Source of the DNA: Gluconobacter vitians
Lineage (GTDB): Bacteria; Pseudomonadota; Alphaproteobacteria; Acetobacterales; Acetobacteraceae
Reading direction: 5' to 3'
Length of the DNA: 64,000 nucleotides
Assembly (NCBI RefSeq): GCF_015244565.1
Contig: NZ_JABCQG010000006.1
Coordinates: 90,304-154,303 of the forward strand
The notes beneath the pieces were generated by a model. The model did no database searches, had not been told where the DNA came from, and was given only the letters and a program-made list of their open reading frames with translations. Of this stretch, positions 16,560 through 25,706 are shown in pieces (within the stretch, counting starts at the first letter, position 1; each line of letters begins with the position of its first letter). Both the position numbers and the translations under genes were made by a program.

Positions 16560-18662
16560 TCAATGCGTCCGACCGAGTTCGGACCACAGATAGGCATAGC
16601 TCAGCGCCTGCGTCTGGGCGATTTCCTTCTGGCTCGCACCAAAACCATGACCGCCCGCCACCTGCTCCCAGTAATAATAGGGCAGTTTCAGCTCACTCAT
16701 GCGCCATGCAAAACGACGGGCATGAACGGGGCCAACGCGATCATCCTTGGTGGTCGTCTCAATGAACGGCACAGGATATTTCACATCCGGCTTCAGGTTC
16801 TGAAGCGGCGAAATCCCACGCAGGAATACCTTCTGCTCCGGGATGGAGACCGTCCCGTATTCACCAACCCAGGACGCACCCGCCGACATGTGCTCGTAAT
16901 TCATCATGTCGAGCAGCGGGACTTCGATATCAACAGCCTTCCAGAAATCGGGATGCTGCGTGAACTCGACTCCCATCAGCAGACCACCGTTGGAGCCGCC
17001 CTGAATCGCCAGATGCTGCGGAGACGTCACCTTGCGGTCCATCAGGTCCTTCGCCACGGAAGCGAAGTCGTCATAGATCCGCTGGCGATGGGTCTTCAGC
17101 CCCGCATCATGCCAGGCCGGTCCAAACTCCCCGCCACCACGGATATTCGCCAGCACATAAACGCCGCCCCGTGACAGCCAGTTATTGCCGATCCCGGCCG
17201 AATAGAACGGGAAAAGCGGCACTTCAAAGCCGCCATAGGCATAAAGCAGCGTCGGATTGGTGCCATCCAGCTTCATGTCCCGCCGATGCACAATGAAATA
17301 CGGAACGCTGGTTCCATCCGTCGAGCGCACTTCCTGCTGCTCCACCGTCATGTCCGAAGCATCGAACTGTGCCGGCAGCGTATGCAGCTTCTGCACCGAA
17401 GCCGTATCGCTGTTGATTTCCCACAAGGTGGTTGGACTCAGAAATCCGGTCGAGACGGCATAGGCCAACGGGCTGTCCTCATCGACGCTGGCCAGTTCCA
17501 CCGACATGTTCTGCGGCAGTGGCAGGTCCCGGTGCGTGAAGCCCGTCCCGGACGGCGTATAGATCGAGATCTGGCCGCGTACGTTGTCGTAGAGCGTGAC
17601 GATCAGATGGCCATGGCTCGTGAACGCTCCCTCAATCATCTGCTTGCCGGTCGGCGCCAGCAGAAGCTGGGGCGCAACGGTTGCGGCTGCCGGATCGACC
17701 AGCACCACACTCCCCTGCGGGAAAGTCTGCGTCCCGATTTTCCAGTCTTCCTTCAACTGTACCACCAGACGGCCATTGAACAGCCCCGCCACGTCCGCCT
17801 TCAGGGGAATGGCAACCGGAGTCACCTGACCATCGCGATACAGGAACAGTTTCGACGAAAACGCATCCAGACCTTCGCGGATCAGCGTGACCTGGTGCCC
17901 CGCGCCGTCATGCAGGACTTCCGGCCCGACCTCGACGTCCTTGCGATTGCCGGTAAAGACCGTCTGCGCCTCGGACAGCGACTGTCCGCGCTTGAGCAGT
18001 TTCACAATATACGGATAGGACGATTCCGTGAGATCGGCATCCGTCCAGGGATAGCTGACCAGAAGCGTGTCCCGGTCCAGCCAGCTGGAATCCTGCTTGG
18101 CATGCGGCAGGCTGAACCCGCCTTCGACAAACTTTCCAGTCCGCAGATCAAACTCCCGGACGGTCTTGGCGTCCTCGCCCCCATCCGAAAGATACAGCAG
18201 GCAGAGATTCTGCTGGCTGTGCAGGCAATCCACGCCCCCATAAACCCAGTTGCGCTTCTCTTTCGCCGCCAGCGCATCGAGATCCAGCGCCACCGTCCAT
18301 TCCGGGTGTTCCGTCGCATAGGAATCCGGTGTTGTCCGGCGCAGGATGCCCCGCAGATGCCGGTCATCACGCCAGAAATTGTAGATCATCCCGTCGTTCT
18401 GTATCGGCAATGCCAGACGGTCATGTGTCTGGAGCAGCTTCAGCGATGTGTCATACAGGCCCTGATAAAGCGGCCCATGACCCAGCAGACGCAGGGTCCG
18501 ATCGTTCTGCGCCTTGACCCAGGCCATGGCCTGCGCCCCGTTGATATCACTCAGCCAGGCGGGAATGGTGTCGGGGGCATCGGCCGCATGAAGCGGCGTG
18601 AACATGCTGCCAGTCAGCAGAACCGCGAGACCGGCATGGCGAAAACTCCGGAAAACTGTCAC
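16560..18662 (-). CDS. Exported prolyl oligopeptidase-family serine peptidase (S9A)
   Basis: 700 residues starting at GTG with AGGGG upstream. The N terminus is a signal peptide (cleavage near LHAADAP), so it should act in the periplasm. A seven-bladed propeller domain is expected for about residues 90-430. The hydrolase domain has the nucleophile in GGSNGGLLMG, the Asp in TTKDDRVGP and the His in GGHGFG. It cleaves short peptides, usually after Pro. It starts 36 bases after phoR on the same strand and may be read from the pst-pho transcript. Confidence 0.93.
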   Translation of the reverse strand: MTVFRSFRHAGLAVLLTGSMFTPLHAADAPDTIPAWLSDINGAQAMAWVKAQNDRTLRLLGHGPLYQGLYDTSLKLLQTHDRLALPIQNDGMIYNFWRDDRHLRGILRRTTPDSYATEHPEWTVALDLDALAAKEKRNWVYGGVDCLHSQQNLCLLYLSDGGEDAKTVREFDLRTGKFVEGGFSLPHAKQDSSWLDRDTLLVSYPWTDADLTESSYPYIVKLLKRGQSLSEAQTVFTGNRKDVEVGPEVLHDGAGHQVTLIREGLDAFSSKLFLYRDGQVTPVAIPLKADVAGLFNGRLVVQLKEDWKIGTQTFPQGSVVLVDPAAATVAPQLLLAPTGKQMIEGAFTSHGHLIVTLYDNVRGQISIYTPSGTGFTHRDLPLPQNMSVELASVDEDSPLAYAVSTGFLSPTTLWEINSDTASVQKLHTLPAQFDASDMTVEQQEVRSTDGTSVPYFIVHRRDMKLDGTNPTLLYAYGGFEVPLFPFYSAGIGNNWLSRGGVYVLANIRGGGEFGPAWHDAGLKTHRQRIYDDFASVAKDLMDRKVTSPQHLAIQGGSNGGLLMGVEFTQHPDFWKAVDIEVPLLDMMNYEHMSAGASWVGEYGTVSIPEQKVFLRGISPLQNLKPDVKYPVPFIETTTKDDRVGPVHARRFAWRMSELKLPYYYWEQVAGGHGFGASQKEIAQTQALSYAYLWSELGRTH

Positions 18663-18698
18663 AGTAACAAGACCCCTGATTGTTTCAGAGCGAAACTG

Positions 18699-19967
18699 TC
18701 ATTCCACAACCGAAACTGCAAGGGTGGCGCTGGCTGCCGGCAGCCAGACCAGACAGGTCGTCCCCTTCCCCGGCGCACTTGCAATCCGCAGACGCCCGCC
18801 ATGCCGGTCCAGGATATGCCGGACGATAGACAGGCCAAGACCCGTCCCCTGACCGGCTCCGTCGGTAGGAGCGCCCACACGGTAGAAACGCTCGGTCAGG
18901 CGCGGCAAATGATGTGCTTCCATCCCGCAGCCATTGTCCTCAATGCCAAGGATGATGCCGCCATCAGCAGGCCAGCGGTCATCGGGCGTGACCGCGCGCT
19001 TGGCCGACAGGGTGATGGTCAGCGGATCACCCGATCGGGCACCGTAACGCAGGGCGTTCTCGATCAGGTTGAGCAGGACCTGAACCATTTCGTCCTCGTC
19101 AGCGCGCACCAGCAGATCGTCCTCGATCTCCAGTTTCAGGGTGCGTCCTTCCTGCTCGAAACGCGGAGCGACTTCTCCGAGAACAACCGCCATGAGGTCC
19201 GCAACATCCACCACGTCGCGGGGACGCTGATGTTCATGAGCCTGCACGCGCGACAGATACAACAGCCGGTCGATCAGGCGTTTCAGCCGCTCGGACTGCT
19301 GGCTCATGATATCGAGAAACTGCTGCCGCATAACCGGATTTTCGCCAGCTGCCCCCCGCAGCGCATCGATAAATCCACTTAAGGAGGCCAGCGGCGTGCG
19401 GAGTTCGTGGCTGGCATGGGCGACGAAATCCATGCGCATCCGGTCCGCAGCCTGCGCCTCGCTCCGGTCCGTCAGAACAACCAGAACGCGCCTGTCCTGC
19501 CCCTTGCCACCGGGAAGCCGGCGCAGCATGAGGTGAAGCGTGCGTGGAACCGGCACATCGAGGGTAAAGGTCGTAGAACAGACCGGAGGCAGATCGCCCC
19601 GGCCACTGCTCCCCACGCTCGGGAGAGGAGCCGGAGCCCGCAACGCCGCCGACAGTGCGGCGCGCGCTGCAGGGTGACGCAGGATGGCACCGACCGTTTC
19701 CCCGAACTGGGAGGCCGCCTCCTCATTGACCTGGACAATCGCACCCAGCCCGTCCAGCACCACGGCACAGGCCGGCAGGGGATCAACCGGCAGATCGGCC
19801 GGAGATACCGGCGTCAGATAGTCATCGGGAGGAGATGTCGGAACACGCGGCTGACGCAGCAGAAGCCAGACCGCCAGCACCCATCCAGCCAGCGCCACAC
19901 AGACGAGGACCATCCCCACCTGCAGGGGCAGCGTGTCCGCTGCAGGCGGAAGTCCCCCCGGCGGCAC
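18699..19967 (-). CDS. phoR: Phosphate-regulon sensor histidine kinase PhoR
   Basis: 422 residues. One membrane helix (about 17-38), a PAS-like sensor segment (CAVVLDGLGAIVQVNEEA), then HisKA with the phosphoacceptor His in HASHELRTPLASL. The HATPase domain has NLIENALRYG, GIEDNGCGM and GQGTGLGLSIV boxes. Fewer membrane helices and a modest size are typical of PhoR. It begins 3 bases after phoB and ends the pst-pho run. It phosphorylates PhoB under phosphate limitation and is held in check by PhoU and the Pst transporter. Confidence 0.93.
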   Translation of the reverse strand: MPPGGLPPAADTLPLQVGMVLVCVALAGWVLAVWLLLRQPRVPTSPPDDYLTPVSPADLPVDPLPACAVVLDGLGAIVQVNEEAASQFGETVGAILRHPAARAALSAALRAPAPLPSVGSSGRGDLPPVCSTTFTLDVPVPRTLHLMLRRLPGGKGQDRRVLVVLTDRSEAQAADRMRMDFVAHASHELRTPLASLSGFIDALRGAAGENPVMRQQFLDIMSQQSERLKRLIDRLLYLSRVQAHEHQRPRDVVDVADLMAVVLGEVAPRFEQEGRTLKLEIEDDLLVRADEDEMVQVLLNLIENALRYGARSGDPLTITLSAKRAVTPDDRWPADGGIILGIEDNGCGMEAHHLPRLTERFYRVGAPTDGAGQGTGLGLSIVRHILDRHGGRLRIASAPGKGTTCLVWLPAASATLAVSVVE

Positions 19968-19970
19968 CCG

Positions 19971-20693
19971 TCAGCCGCCGTCCATCGTCGGGCCGTCATC
20001 CAGCGCATAACCGGCTGCACGCACGGTCCGCACCAGATCGACTTCACCCGGCCCGTTAATGGCCTTGCGCAGGCGACGGATATGCACGTCGATTGTCCGG
20101 ATCTCGACATGGATGTTCTGGCCCCAGATCCGCCGCAGCAGATCCTCGCGGGAAAACACCTTGCGCGGGTTGCGGATCAGCAGGTCCAGCAGGCGGTATT
20201 CCGTTGGCCCCAGCGACAGCATCCGCCCGCCCCGCTCCACGCGGTGCGTCTCCGGGTCCAGCGTGATGTCCGCAAAGGACAGACGGTCATAGGAGGACTG
20301 ATGCCGCCGCAGCAGCGCCCGCAGACGCGCATCGAGCGTATCGATACTGCACGGCTTCATCAGATAGTCGTCCGCACCCGTATCGAGCCCGCGGATCGCA
20401 TCCTGCTCGGCCGAACGAGCCGTCAGAAGCAGAACCGGAACGTCGCGCAGCGCGGGATTGGCGCGGATCCGGCGACACACATCCAGCCCTGACAGTCCCG
20501 GAAGCATCCAGTCCAGCACGACAGCGTCCGGACGGGACGTTTCCAGCGCCAGAAGGGCGGCTTCTCCGTCCTCAGCCTTCTCGACCCGGTAGCCGCGCTG
20601 TTCGAGATTGTAACAGGTCATCAGCAGAAGGGCCGGATCGTCCTCGACCAGAAGAACGAGCCCCTTGGCGCGTGCCGGCGATGGTCCCGTCAC
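19971..20693 (-). CDS. phoB: Phosphate-regulon response regulator PhoB
   Basis: 240 residues: a receiver domain with the acceptor Asp in AVVLDWMLPGLSG and a conserved Lys in LLTARSAEQDA...DDYLMKP. The C-terminal winged-helix OmpR/PhoB domain carries LGPTEYRLLDLLIRNPRKVF and VRTVRAAGYAL. It overlaps the phoU stop by 4 bases. It would bind the PHO box upstream of pstC and thereby activate its own operon. Confidence 0.96.
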   Translation of the reverse strand: MTGPSPARAKGLVLLVEDDPALLLMTCYNLEQRGYRVEKAEDGEAALLALETSRPDAVVLDWMLPGLSGLDVCRRIRANPALRDVPVLLLTARSAEQDAIRGLDTGADDYLMKPCSIDTLDARLRALLRRHQSSYDRLSFADITLDPETHRVERGGRMLSLGPTEYRLLDLLIRNPRKVFSREDLLRRIWGQNIHVEIRTIDVHIRRLRKAINGPGEVDLVRTVRAAGYALDDGPTMDGG

Positions 20694-21424
20694 CGGACGT
20701 CAGGCTCCTGCATCGTTTCGGCTACCGTCAGCCCGGAAGCCGGACCGCCACGCGGGCGCAGGGACGGCAGGTTGTCGCCGGTCACGGCATAAAAAACGCG
20801 CTCGGCGATATTGGTCGCATGATCGCCGATCCGCTCAAGGTTCTTGGCGATAAACAGCAGTTCCGTGCAGGCGCGGATGTTGCGGGCATCTTCCATCATA
20901 TAGGTCACGAGCTCACGGAACAGCGCCGTATAATACTCGTCCACGGCCCGGTCCGAATGCCAGACTTCCATGGCACGGTTGGAATCCTGCTGCGTGATGG
21001 CATCGATCGATCGGCGCAGGTTTTCCTGCACCAGACGCCCCATGCTGCGCAGACCTGAAAGCGAGATCTGGTTTTCCGGCATCCTGATCCGCAGGGAACG
21101 CCGTGCGATGGACGATGCGTAGTCGCCAATCCGCTCCAGATCGCCCGTGATCTTCAGGGCTGCCACGATCTCGCGCAGATCGCCCGCCATGGGGCTTCGC
21201 AGCGCCAGCAGACGGATCGCAAGACTTTCGACCTCACGCTCCAGCTGGTCCACTTCCGGATCCTGACGCGCGGCGGCATCGGCGGCTTCCTCGTTGCGGT
21301 CCGCAATGGCGGACAGCGCGAGCGCCACTTGGTTTTCCACAATGCCGCCCATCTGCGCCATCATGGACCGGAGCTGACCCAGCTCCTGTTCGTAGCTTTT
21401 GACGATATGGGATCTGTCAGCCAT
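20690..21424 (-). CDS. phoU: Phosphate signalling regulator PhoU
   Basis: 244 residues, all-helical, with two PhoU repeats. It begins with SYEQELGQLRSMMAQMGGIV, and each repeat has the acidic metal-binding motif (ITGDLERIGDYASSIA and IAKNLERIGDHATNIAERV). It mediates the negative signal from the Pst transporter to PhoR. It sits 6 bases after pstB and overlaps phoB. Confidence 0.97.
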   Translation of the reverse strand: MADRSHIVKSYEQELGQLRSMMAQMGGIVENQVALALSAIADRNEEAADAAARQDPEVDQLEREVESLAIRLLALRSPMAGDLREIVAALKITGDLERIGDYASSIARRSLRIRMPENQISLSGLRSMGRLVQENLRRSIDAITQQDSNRAMEVWHSDRAVDEYYTALFRELVTYMMEDARNIRACTELLFIAKNLERIGDHATNIAERVFYAVTGDNLPSLRPRGGPASGLTVAETMQEPDVR

Positions 21425-21430
21425 GACGCG

Positions 21431-22261
21431 TTATCCAAACCTGCCGGTGATGTAGTCCTGGGTCTGCTGCTGCTTCGGATTGGTGAACATGCGGTCCGCA
21501 CTGTCCACTTCGATCAGCCGTCCCATGTAGAAGAAAGCCACCTGATCCGCGCAGCGCGCAGCCTGCTGCATGTTGTGGGTCACGATCGCGATCGTGAACT
21601 CTTCCTTGAGCTCATCGAGAAGCTCTTCGATACGCGCCGTGGAAATCGGATCCAGCGCCGAAGTCGGTTCGTCGAGCAGCAGCACTTCCGGGCGCGTCGC
21701 AATGGAACGGGCGATGCACAGACGCTGCTGCTGGCCACCGGACAGGCCGGAAGCCGGAGCGTTCAGACGGTCGCGGACTTCGTTCCACAGCGCAACACGC
21801 GTCAGAACGTCCTGCACGCGCGCATCCATGTCGGCCTTGTTCAGCTTCTCATGCAGGCGCACGCCGAAAGCGATGTTGTCATAGATGGACATCGGGAACG
21901 GTGTCGGCTTCTGGAACACCATGCCCACGCGGGCGCGCAGGATGTTCAGGTCCAGATCCCGGTCCAGAACATTGCGTCCGTCGAAGATCACCTCACCCGT
22001 CGCTCGCTGGCCGGGGTACAGATCGTACATGCGGTTGAACACGCGCAGCAGCGTTGATTTTCCACATCCACTCGGCCCGATCATGGCCGTAACCCGACGT
22101 GCCGGAAAATCCACCGAGATGTCGTGCAGGGCGTGGTTCTCGCCATAATAGAAATTCAGATTGCGGACAGCCAGCGCCACTTCAGGGCTTTTCACCATCT
22201 GCGGATCAGTCTCGGTCATCATGAAATCCTGTGTCATCCCCTGCAGTGTTTCCGGGGTCAT
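21431..22261 (-). CDS. pstB: Phosphate ABC transporter ATPase PstB
   Basis: 276 residues. Walker [10 protein letters not shown], signature [14 protein letters not shown], Walker [14 protein letters not shown] and a switch His in [13 protein letters not shown]. It energises phosphate import through PstA and PstC. The ATG overlaps the pstA stop; an extra N-terminal stretch of about 20 residues precedes the usual start of the family. Confidence 0.97.
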   Translation of the reverse strand: MTPETLQGMTQDFMMTETDPQMVKSPEVALAVRNLNFYYGENHALHDISVDFPARRVTAMIGPSGCGKSTLLRVFNRMYDLYPGQRATGEVIFDGRNVLDRDLDLNILRARVGMVFQKPTPFPMSIYDNIAFGVRLHEKLNKADMDARVQDVLTRVALWNEVRDRLNAPASGLSGGQQQRLCIARSIATRPEVLLLDEPTSALDPISTARIEELLDELKEEFTIAIVTHNMQQAARCADQVAFFYMGRLIEVDSADRMFTNPKQQQTQDYITGRFG

Positions 22262-23130
22262 CCGCGTCGCGCCGAGACGCGGACGGCAATATTGATGGCC
22301 AGAACGCCCATTGTCACAAGGAGCGCACCGGCCCAGGCCAGCTGCACCCAGTCTTCATAGGACGCACCGGCATACTGATAGATCGTCACCGGAAGGCTCG
22401 CCATCGGCCGGTTGAGGCTGAAGGACCAGTTCTGGTTGCCCAGCGATGTGAACAGCAGCGGCGCGGTCTCACCGCTCACACGGGCGAGTGCCAGAAGAAT
22501 ACCAGTCAGAACGCCCGTCTTGGCGGAGCGCAGGCAGAGCGAAAGCGTTACGCGCCAGCGCGTGGCACCAAGTGCTGCTCCGGCCTCGCGCATCGATGTC
22601 GGCACAAGCCGCAGCATGTCCTCGGTCGTGCGCACGATAATGGGCACCGCCAGGATTGCGAGCGCCACGGAACCGGCCAGCGCGGAGAAGTGCCCAAACG
22701 GCGCGACCATGACCTGATAGACGAACAGACCGACCAGAATGGACGGAACCGACATCAGCACGTCAGACACGAAGCGGACGCAGGATGCGAATTTGTTGGT
22801 GCTCGTCCCGTATTCGGAAAGATAGATCCCGCACCCAAGACCAAGCGGGGTTGCCATCAGCAGGGCCAGGAAGGTCTGGATCAGGCTGCCGACGATTGCA
22901 TTGGCCAGACCCGAGGACGACCCGGGAGGCCCCATGGGCTTCATGATTGCCGCAGCGGACAGGCCAGCGAGCCCACGTGAAAGGAGCGTCCACAGGATAG
23001 AGGCCAGAACCAGCACAAGGATGCCTGCCATGACCATGCCAAAGGCCGTGGCGAGATGATCGGCGCTCCGGCGACGGGCCGCGCGGGGATTGGGCTTCCA
23101 GCCGTTTGTGGAAACGGTTGTCTCGCTCAT
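22258..23130 (-). CDS. pstA: Phosphate ABC transporter permease PstA
   Basis: 290 residues from ATG 23130 ([10 protein letters not shown]), which overlaps the pstC stop by 4 bases. The longer frame to 23301 lies within pstC and is not used. Six membrane helices and the ABC-permease coupling loop [19 protein letters not shown] are visible. It forms the phosphate channel with PstC in the inner membrane. Confidence 0.95.
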   Translation of the reverse strand: MSETTVSTNGWKPNPRAARRRSADHLATAFGMVMAGILVLVLASILWTLLSRGLAGLSAAAIMKPMGPPGSSSGLANAIVGSLIQTFLALLMATPLGLGCGIYLSEYGTSTNKFASCVRFVSDVLMSVPSILVGLFVYQVMVAPFGHFSALAGSVALAILAVPIIVRTTEDMLRLVPTSMREAGAALGATRWRVTLSLCLRSAKTGVLTGILLALARVSGETAPLLFTSLGNQNWSFSLNRPMASLPVTIYQYAGASYEDWVQLAWAGALLVTMGVLAINIAVRVSARRG

Positions 23131-24107
23131 TTCGTATCTCCCCGCAGCATCCGCGCGAGTGCCAGGCTGGCGAAGGACAGCAGCATTAGGATGAAGCCCA
23201 GAGCCAGCAGGGACGACAGGCGCAGCGAACCGGCCGGGCTTTCCGGAAACTGGAGCGCAATCAGGGAGGCGACAGTGCTGCGGGGCGCGAAGAGCGACCA
23301 ACCCACAGCCGTCACATTGCCGATCACGAAGGTGACGGCCATGGTCTCACCCAGCGCACGGCCCATACCCAGCACGATCGCACCGATCATGCCCGAGCGG
23401 GACCAGGGGACCACGACCTTCCACATCACGTCCCAGCGCGTGGCACCGAGGCCATAGGCACTTTCACGCAGCATGTTGGGCATGGCGGCAAAAACGTCCC
23501 GCATCACGGCGGTCATGAAAGGTGCGATCATGACGGCAAGCACCAGCCCGGCCGTCATGAGACCCGTGCCGAACGGCGCGCCATGGATGATGAAGCGGAT
23601 GCCGGGCACATGCTTGAAATGATGGGTCAGAAACGGCTGGACCGTCCGTGCCATGAAGGGAACGATCGTGAAGAAGCCCCACATGCCGAAAATGATGGAG
23701 GGCACGGCGGCCAGAAGCTGTACGGCGGTTCCAACGATGGCCGCAATCCGCGGCGGCGCCATCGCGGTCAGCCAGAAGGCCGTTCCGAAAGCCAGCGGCA
23801 GGGCAATGATGACGCCGATCAGCGTGCTGACAATGGTGCCAAACAGCGGTGCCCAGGCGCCATACTGATCGGCAACCGGGTTCCAGACATCACGGAAGGC
23901 AAAGCCCAGGCCAAACGTGCGGAAGGCCTGACTGCCACCCACGCCCATGAGGACCACGAGACCACCAAGCACCACCAGCACCAGAAGCGCGGATGCCGCG
24001 ACCAGAAGATGGAATGCGGTATCAGGCCCGCTGCGGCGGCTTCCGCTATGGGAAACACCGGCCTTGTCGCGGGCCTCGGTAGGCTGCGTGGCTGTGGCAA
24101 GGGTCAT
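23127..24107 (-). CDS. pstC: Phosphate ABC transporter permease PstC
   Basis: 326 residues, six membrane helices, coupling loop RESAYGLGATRWDVMWKVVV. It is the first gene of the operon: no pstS for the periplasmic phosphate-binding protein precedes it, and the next gene upstream is the divergent dps. A PHO box lies about 113 bases upstream. Confidence 0.95.
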   Translation of the reverse strand: MTLATATQPTEARDKAGVSHSGSRRSGPDTAFHLLVAASALLVLVVLGGLVVLMGVGGSQAFRTFGLGFAFRDVWNPVADQYGAWAPLFGTIVSTLIGVIIALPLAFGTAFWLTAMAPPRIAAIVGTAVQLLAAVPSIIFGMWGFFTIVPFMARTVQPFLTHHFKHVPGIRFIIHGAPFGTGLMTAGLVLAVMIAPFMTAVMRDVFAAMPNMLRESAYGLGATRWDVMWKVVVPWSRSGMIGAIVLGMGRALGETMAVTFVIGNVTAVGWSLFAPRSTVASLIALQFPESPAGSLRLSSLLALGFILMLLSFASLALARMLRGDTK

Positions 24108-24468
24108 GCGTGAGAAGCTCTGACTTGAAAAAACGGGCGTTATCCGGCAGCCGCAGCCACCACCTCAGTGCATTAGCCGTCCTGTCATGGAAGAACAACC
24201 GGAACAGGAACGAGGCGTGATGAAAGATTTATGTCATCACTGAACGAAACGGTGACTGCGGATCGTGCCTGCACGCCGGGCGGCACTGCCGGATTTTACA
24301 CTGCGAAGAGGGACGGAACCGTCAGGACACACCCGGAGTTTGGATGGGAACTGTGGCACATGTAACACGTTTGGGAGAGTGACAGCCTGCATGAGAGCAG
24401 GCGCCAAGATCTTTCAGCAACCTGATGACCCGCCTTCGGGTCGTATTCAGATGCTCAGGAGTAATCCC
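24108..24468. other. 361-base divergent control region between pstC and dps
   Basis: It holds the PHO box (24220-24237) for pstC, and two hairpins in the probable dps leader: gcctgc/gcaggc at 24385-24402 and a 6-bp stem gacccg/cgggtc at about 24427-24442. No pstS fragment or other gene is visible on either strand. Confidence 0.55.
24220..24237 (-). promoter_or_regulatory. PHO box upstream of pstC
   Basis: Read on the minus strand it is ATGACAT-AAAT-CTTTCAT. That is two 7-bp direct repeats 11 bp apart, with the A/T-rich 4-base spacer that PhoB sites have (E. coli consensus CTGTCAT-AAAT-CTGTCAC). It lies 113 bases before pstC, a normal distance. Confidence 0.7.
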
Positions 24469-25008
24469 ATGGCTTCCAGAACAGACCGCCACGTGACGCA
24501 GAACAACACTGCGGACAACACCAAGAATGTTTCCATCGAGACGCTGAACGCCCGGCTTTCGGACCTGATTGATCTGGCGCTTATCACCAAGCAGGCCCAC
24601 TGGAACCTTAAGGGTCCGCAGTTCATCGGCGTCCATGAAATGCTTGATGGCTTCCGCTCCAGCATTGACGGGTTTTCGGATACGGTTGCCGAGCGCGCTG
24701 TCCAGCTTGGTGGTACGGCGCTGGGAACCGTGCAGGAAGTTTCGAAAAACAGTGCCTGCACACCTTACCCGACCAATGTCTACCGCGTTGCTGACCATCT
24801 CGCGGCCCTGATTGACCGCTACGCCACAGTCGCAAACAACATGCGCGAGTCCATCAAGGTGACGGACGAGGCGGGCGATGACGATACGGCCGACGTGTTT
24901 ACGGAAGTGTCCCGTGGCCTCGACAAGCATCTGTGGTTCCTTGAGGCCCATGTTCAGGAACCGACCGGAGAGATGCGTGATGGTGACCATAAAGGCAGCC
25001 GTAGCTGA
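24469..25008 (+). CDS. dps: DNA-protecting ferritin-like protein Dps
   Basis: 179 residues from ATG 24469, which follows AGGAG by about 8 bases; a longer frame to 24265 has no such site. The ferroxidase residues are present in TKQAHWNLKGPQFIGVHEML (His, then His/Glu/Asp), shared between subunits in the 12-mer. The N-terminal tail has few lysines, so DNA binding may be weak. Dps oxidises Fe(II) with peroxide and stores iron. It is monocistronic with a strong terminator. Confidence 0.95.
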   Translation: MASRTDRHVTQNNTADNTKNVSIETLNARLSDLIDLALITKQAHWNLKGPQFIGVHEMLDGFRSSIDGFSDTVAERAVQLGGTALGTVQEVSKNSACTPYPTNVYRVADHLAALIDRYATVANNMRESIKVTDEAGDDDTADVFTEVSRGLDKHLWFLEAHVQEPTGEMRDGDHKGSRS

Positions 25009-25036
25009 TCTTTCTGCCATTCCATCAGTATCGTTC

Positions 25037-25065
25037 AGCGCCCCGCAGGTTTCCTGCGGGGCGCT
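25037..25065 (+). terminator. Terminator of dps
   Basis: A 13-bp perfect GC-rich stem (25037-25049 with 25053-25065), 3-base loop, followed by TT. The convergent gene at 25073 may use it as well. Confidence 0.85.
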
Positions 25066-25072
25066 TTGCGTT

Positions 25073-25513
25073 TCAGAGGCAGCATTCGAGATGCTCGCGC
25101 GCAAAGGCCAGATCAGCCGCTTCATGAGCCCAGAGTTCAACGTCTGACTGAACGGGAATGGCACTGTCTGGCTGGGCGTCTGGAACGACAGGCGTGACAG
25201 CCAGCCCGGCGGGCTCGGATACTGGAAGGACCGGTGAGATCACGGACGCCAGATGTTCAAAATCATGGGCCTGCAACGGGCCGGGTTTGACGCCAAGCTT
25301 CTGCTGCACGATCCAGTTCTTCGTCAGTTCCCGCAGATTGCCCCATTCCCGCTCTCCTTCCGCGGATACCGGGCCGGCCAGTCCTGCCTTCACCGCGATG
25401 GCGAGATCATGAATATCCGAATTCGTGAGCAGGCTCGGATGGGACGACGCATCCTTTCTGTAAACCCAACGCCCCACAGCAGCTTTCAGAGCTGACACTG
25501 CTTCATTCGTCAT
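25073..25513 (-). CDS. Small hypothetical protein
   Basis: 146 residues, not recognised. The N-terminal half looks helical (VSALKAAVGRWVYRKDASSH; NLRELTKNWIVQQKLGVKPG). A Pro/Val-rich stretch follows, and the end contains two adjacent cysteines (EHLECCL). There is no signal peptide. AAGGAT precedes the ATG by about 8 bases. Flanked by dps (convergent) and the AT-rich region before the glycosyltransferase. Confidence 0.6.
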   Translation of the reverse strand: MTNEAVSALKAAVGRWVYRKDASSHPSLLTNSDIHDLAIAVKAGLAGPVSAEGEREWGNLRELTKNWIVQQKLGVKPGPLQAHDFEHLASVISPVLPVSEPAGLAVTPVVPDAQPDSAIPVQSDVELWAHEAADLAFAREHLECCL

Positions 25514-25706
25514 GCTGGCTTATCCTTTCTGGCGTTGCGTCCGAGTCCATGCTTGGAAACGACCTTATACCCCCATCGAAATACTGAAAAATCCTGACAG
25601 AGACTGGATTTATTCCAAGTCACTTCCAAGCCGTTGATAACTATAACCCAAATACAGTAAGGTCCCCTGCAGAAGAGAACATATTTTGTTATCGAATGGT
25701 TAATTA

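Noticed and set aside
17286..19382. Plus-strand frame of about 700 codons opposite the peptidase and phoR
   Set aside because: It crosses the border between two real minus-strand genes, and its composition is typical of an antisense shadow.
24265..24468. Longer start for dps
   Set aside because: The added 68 residues lie in the leader with hairpins; the ATG at 24469 has AGGAG.
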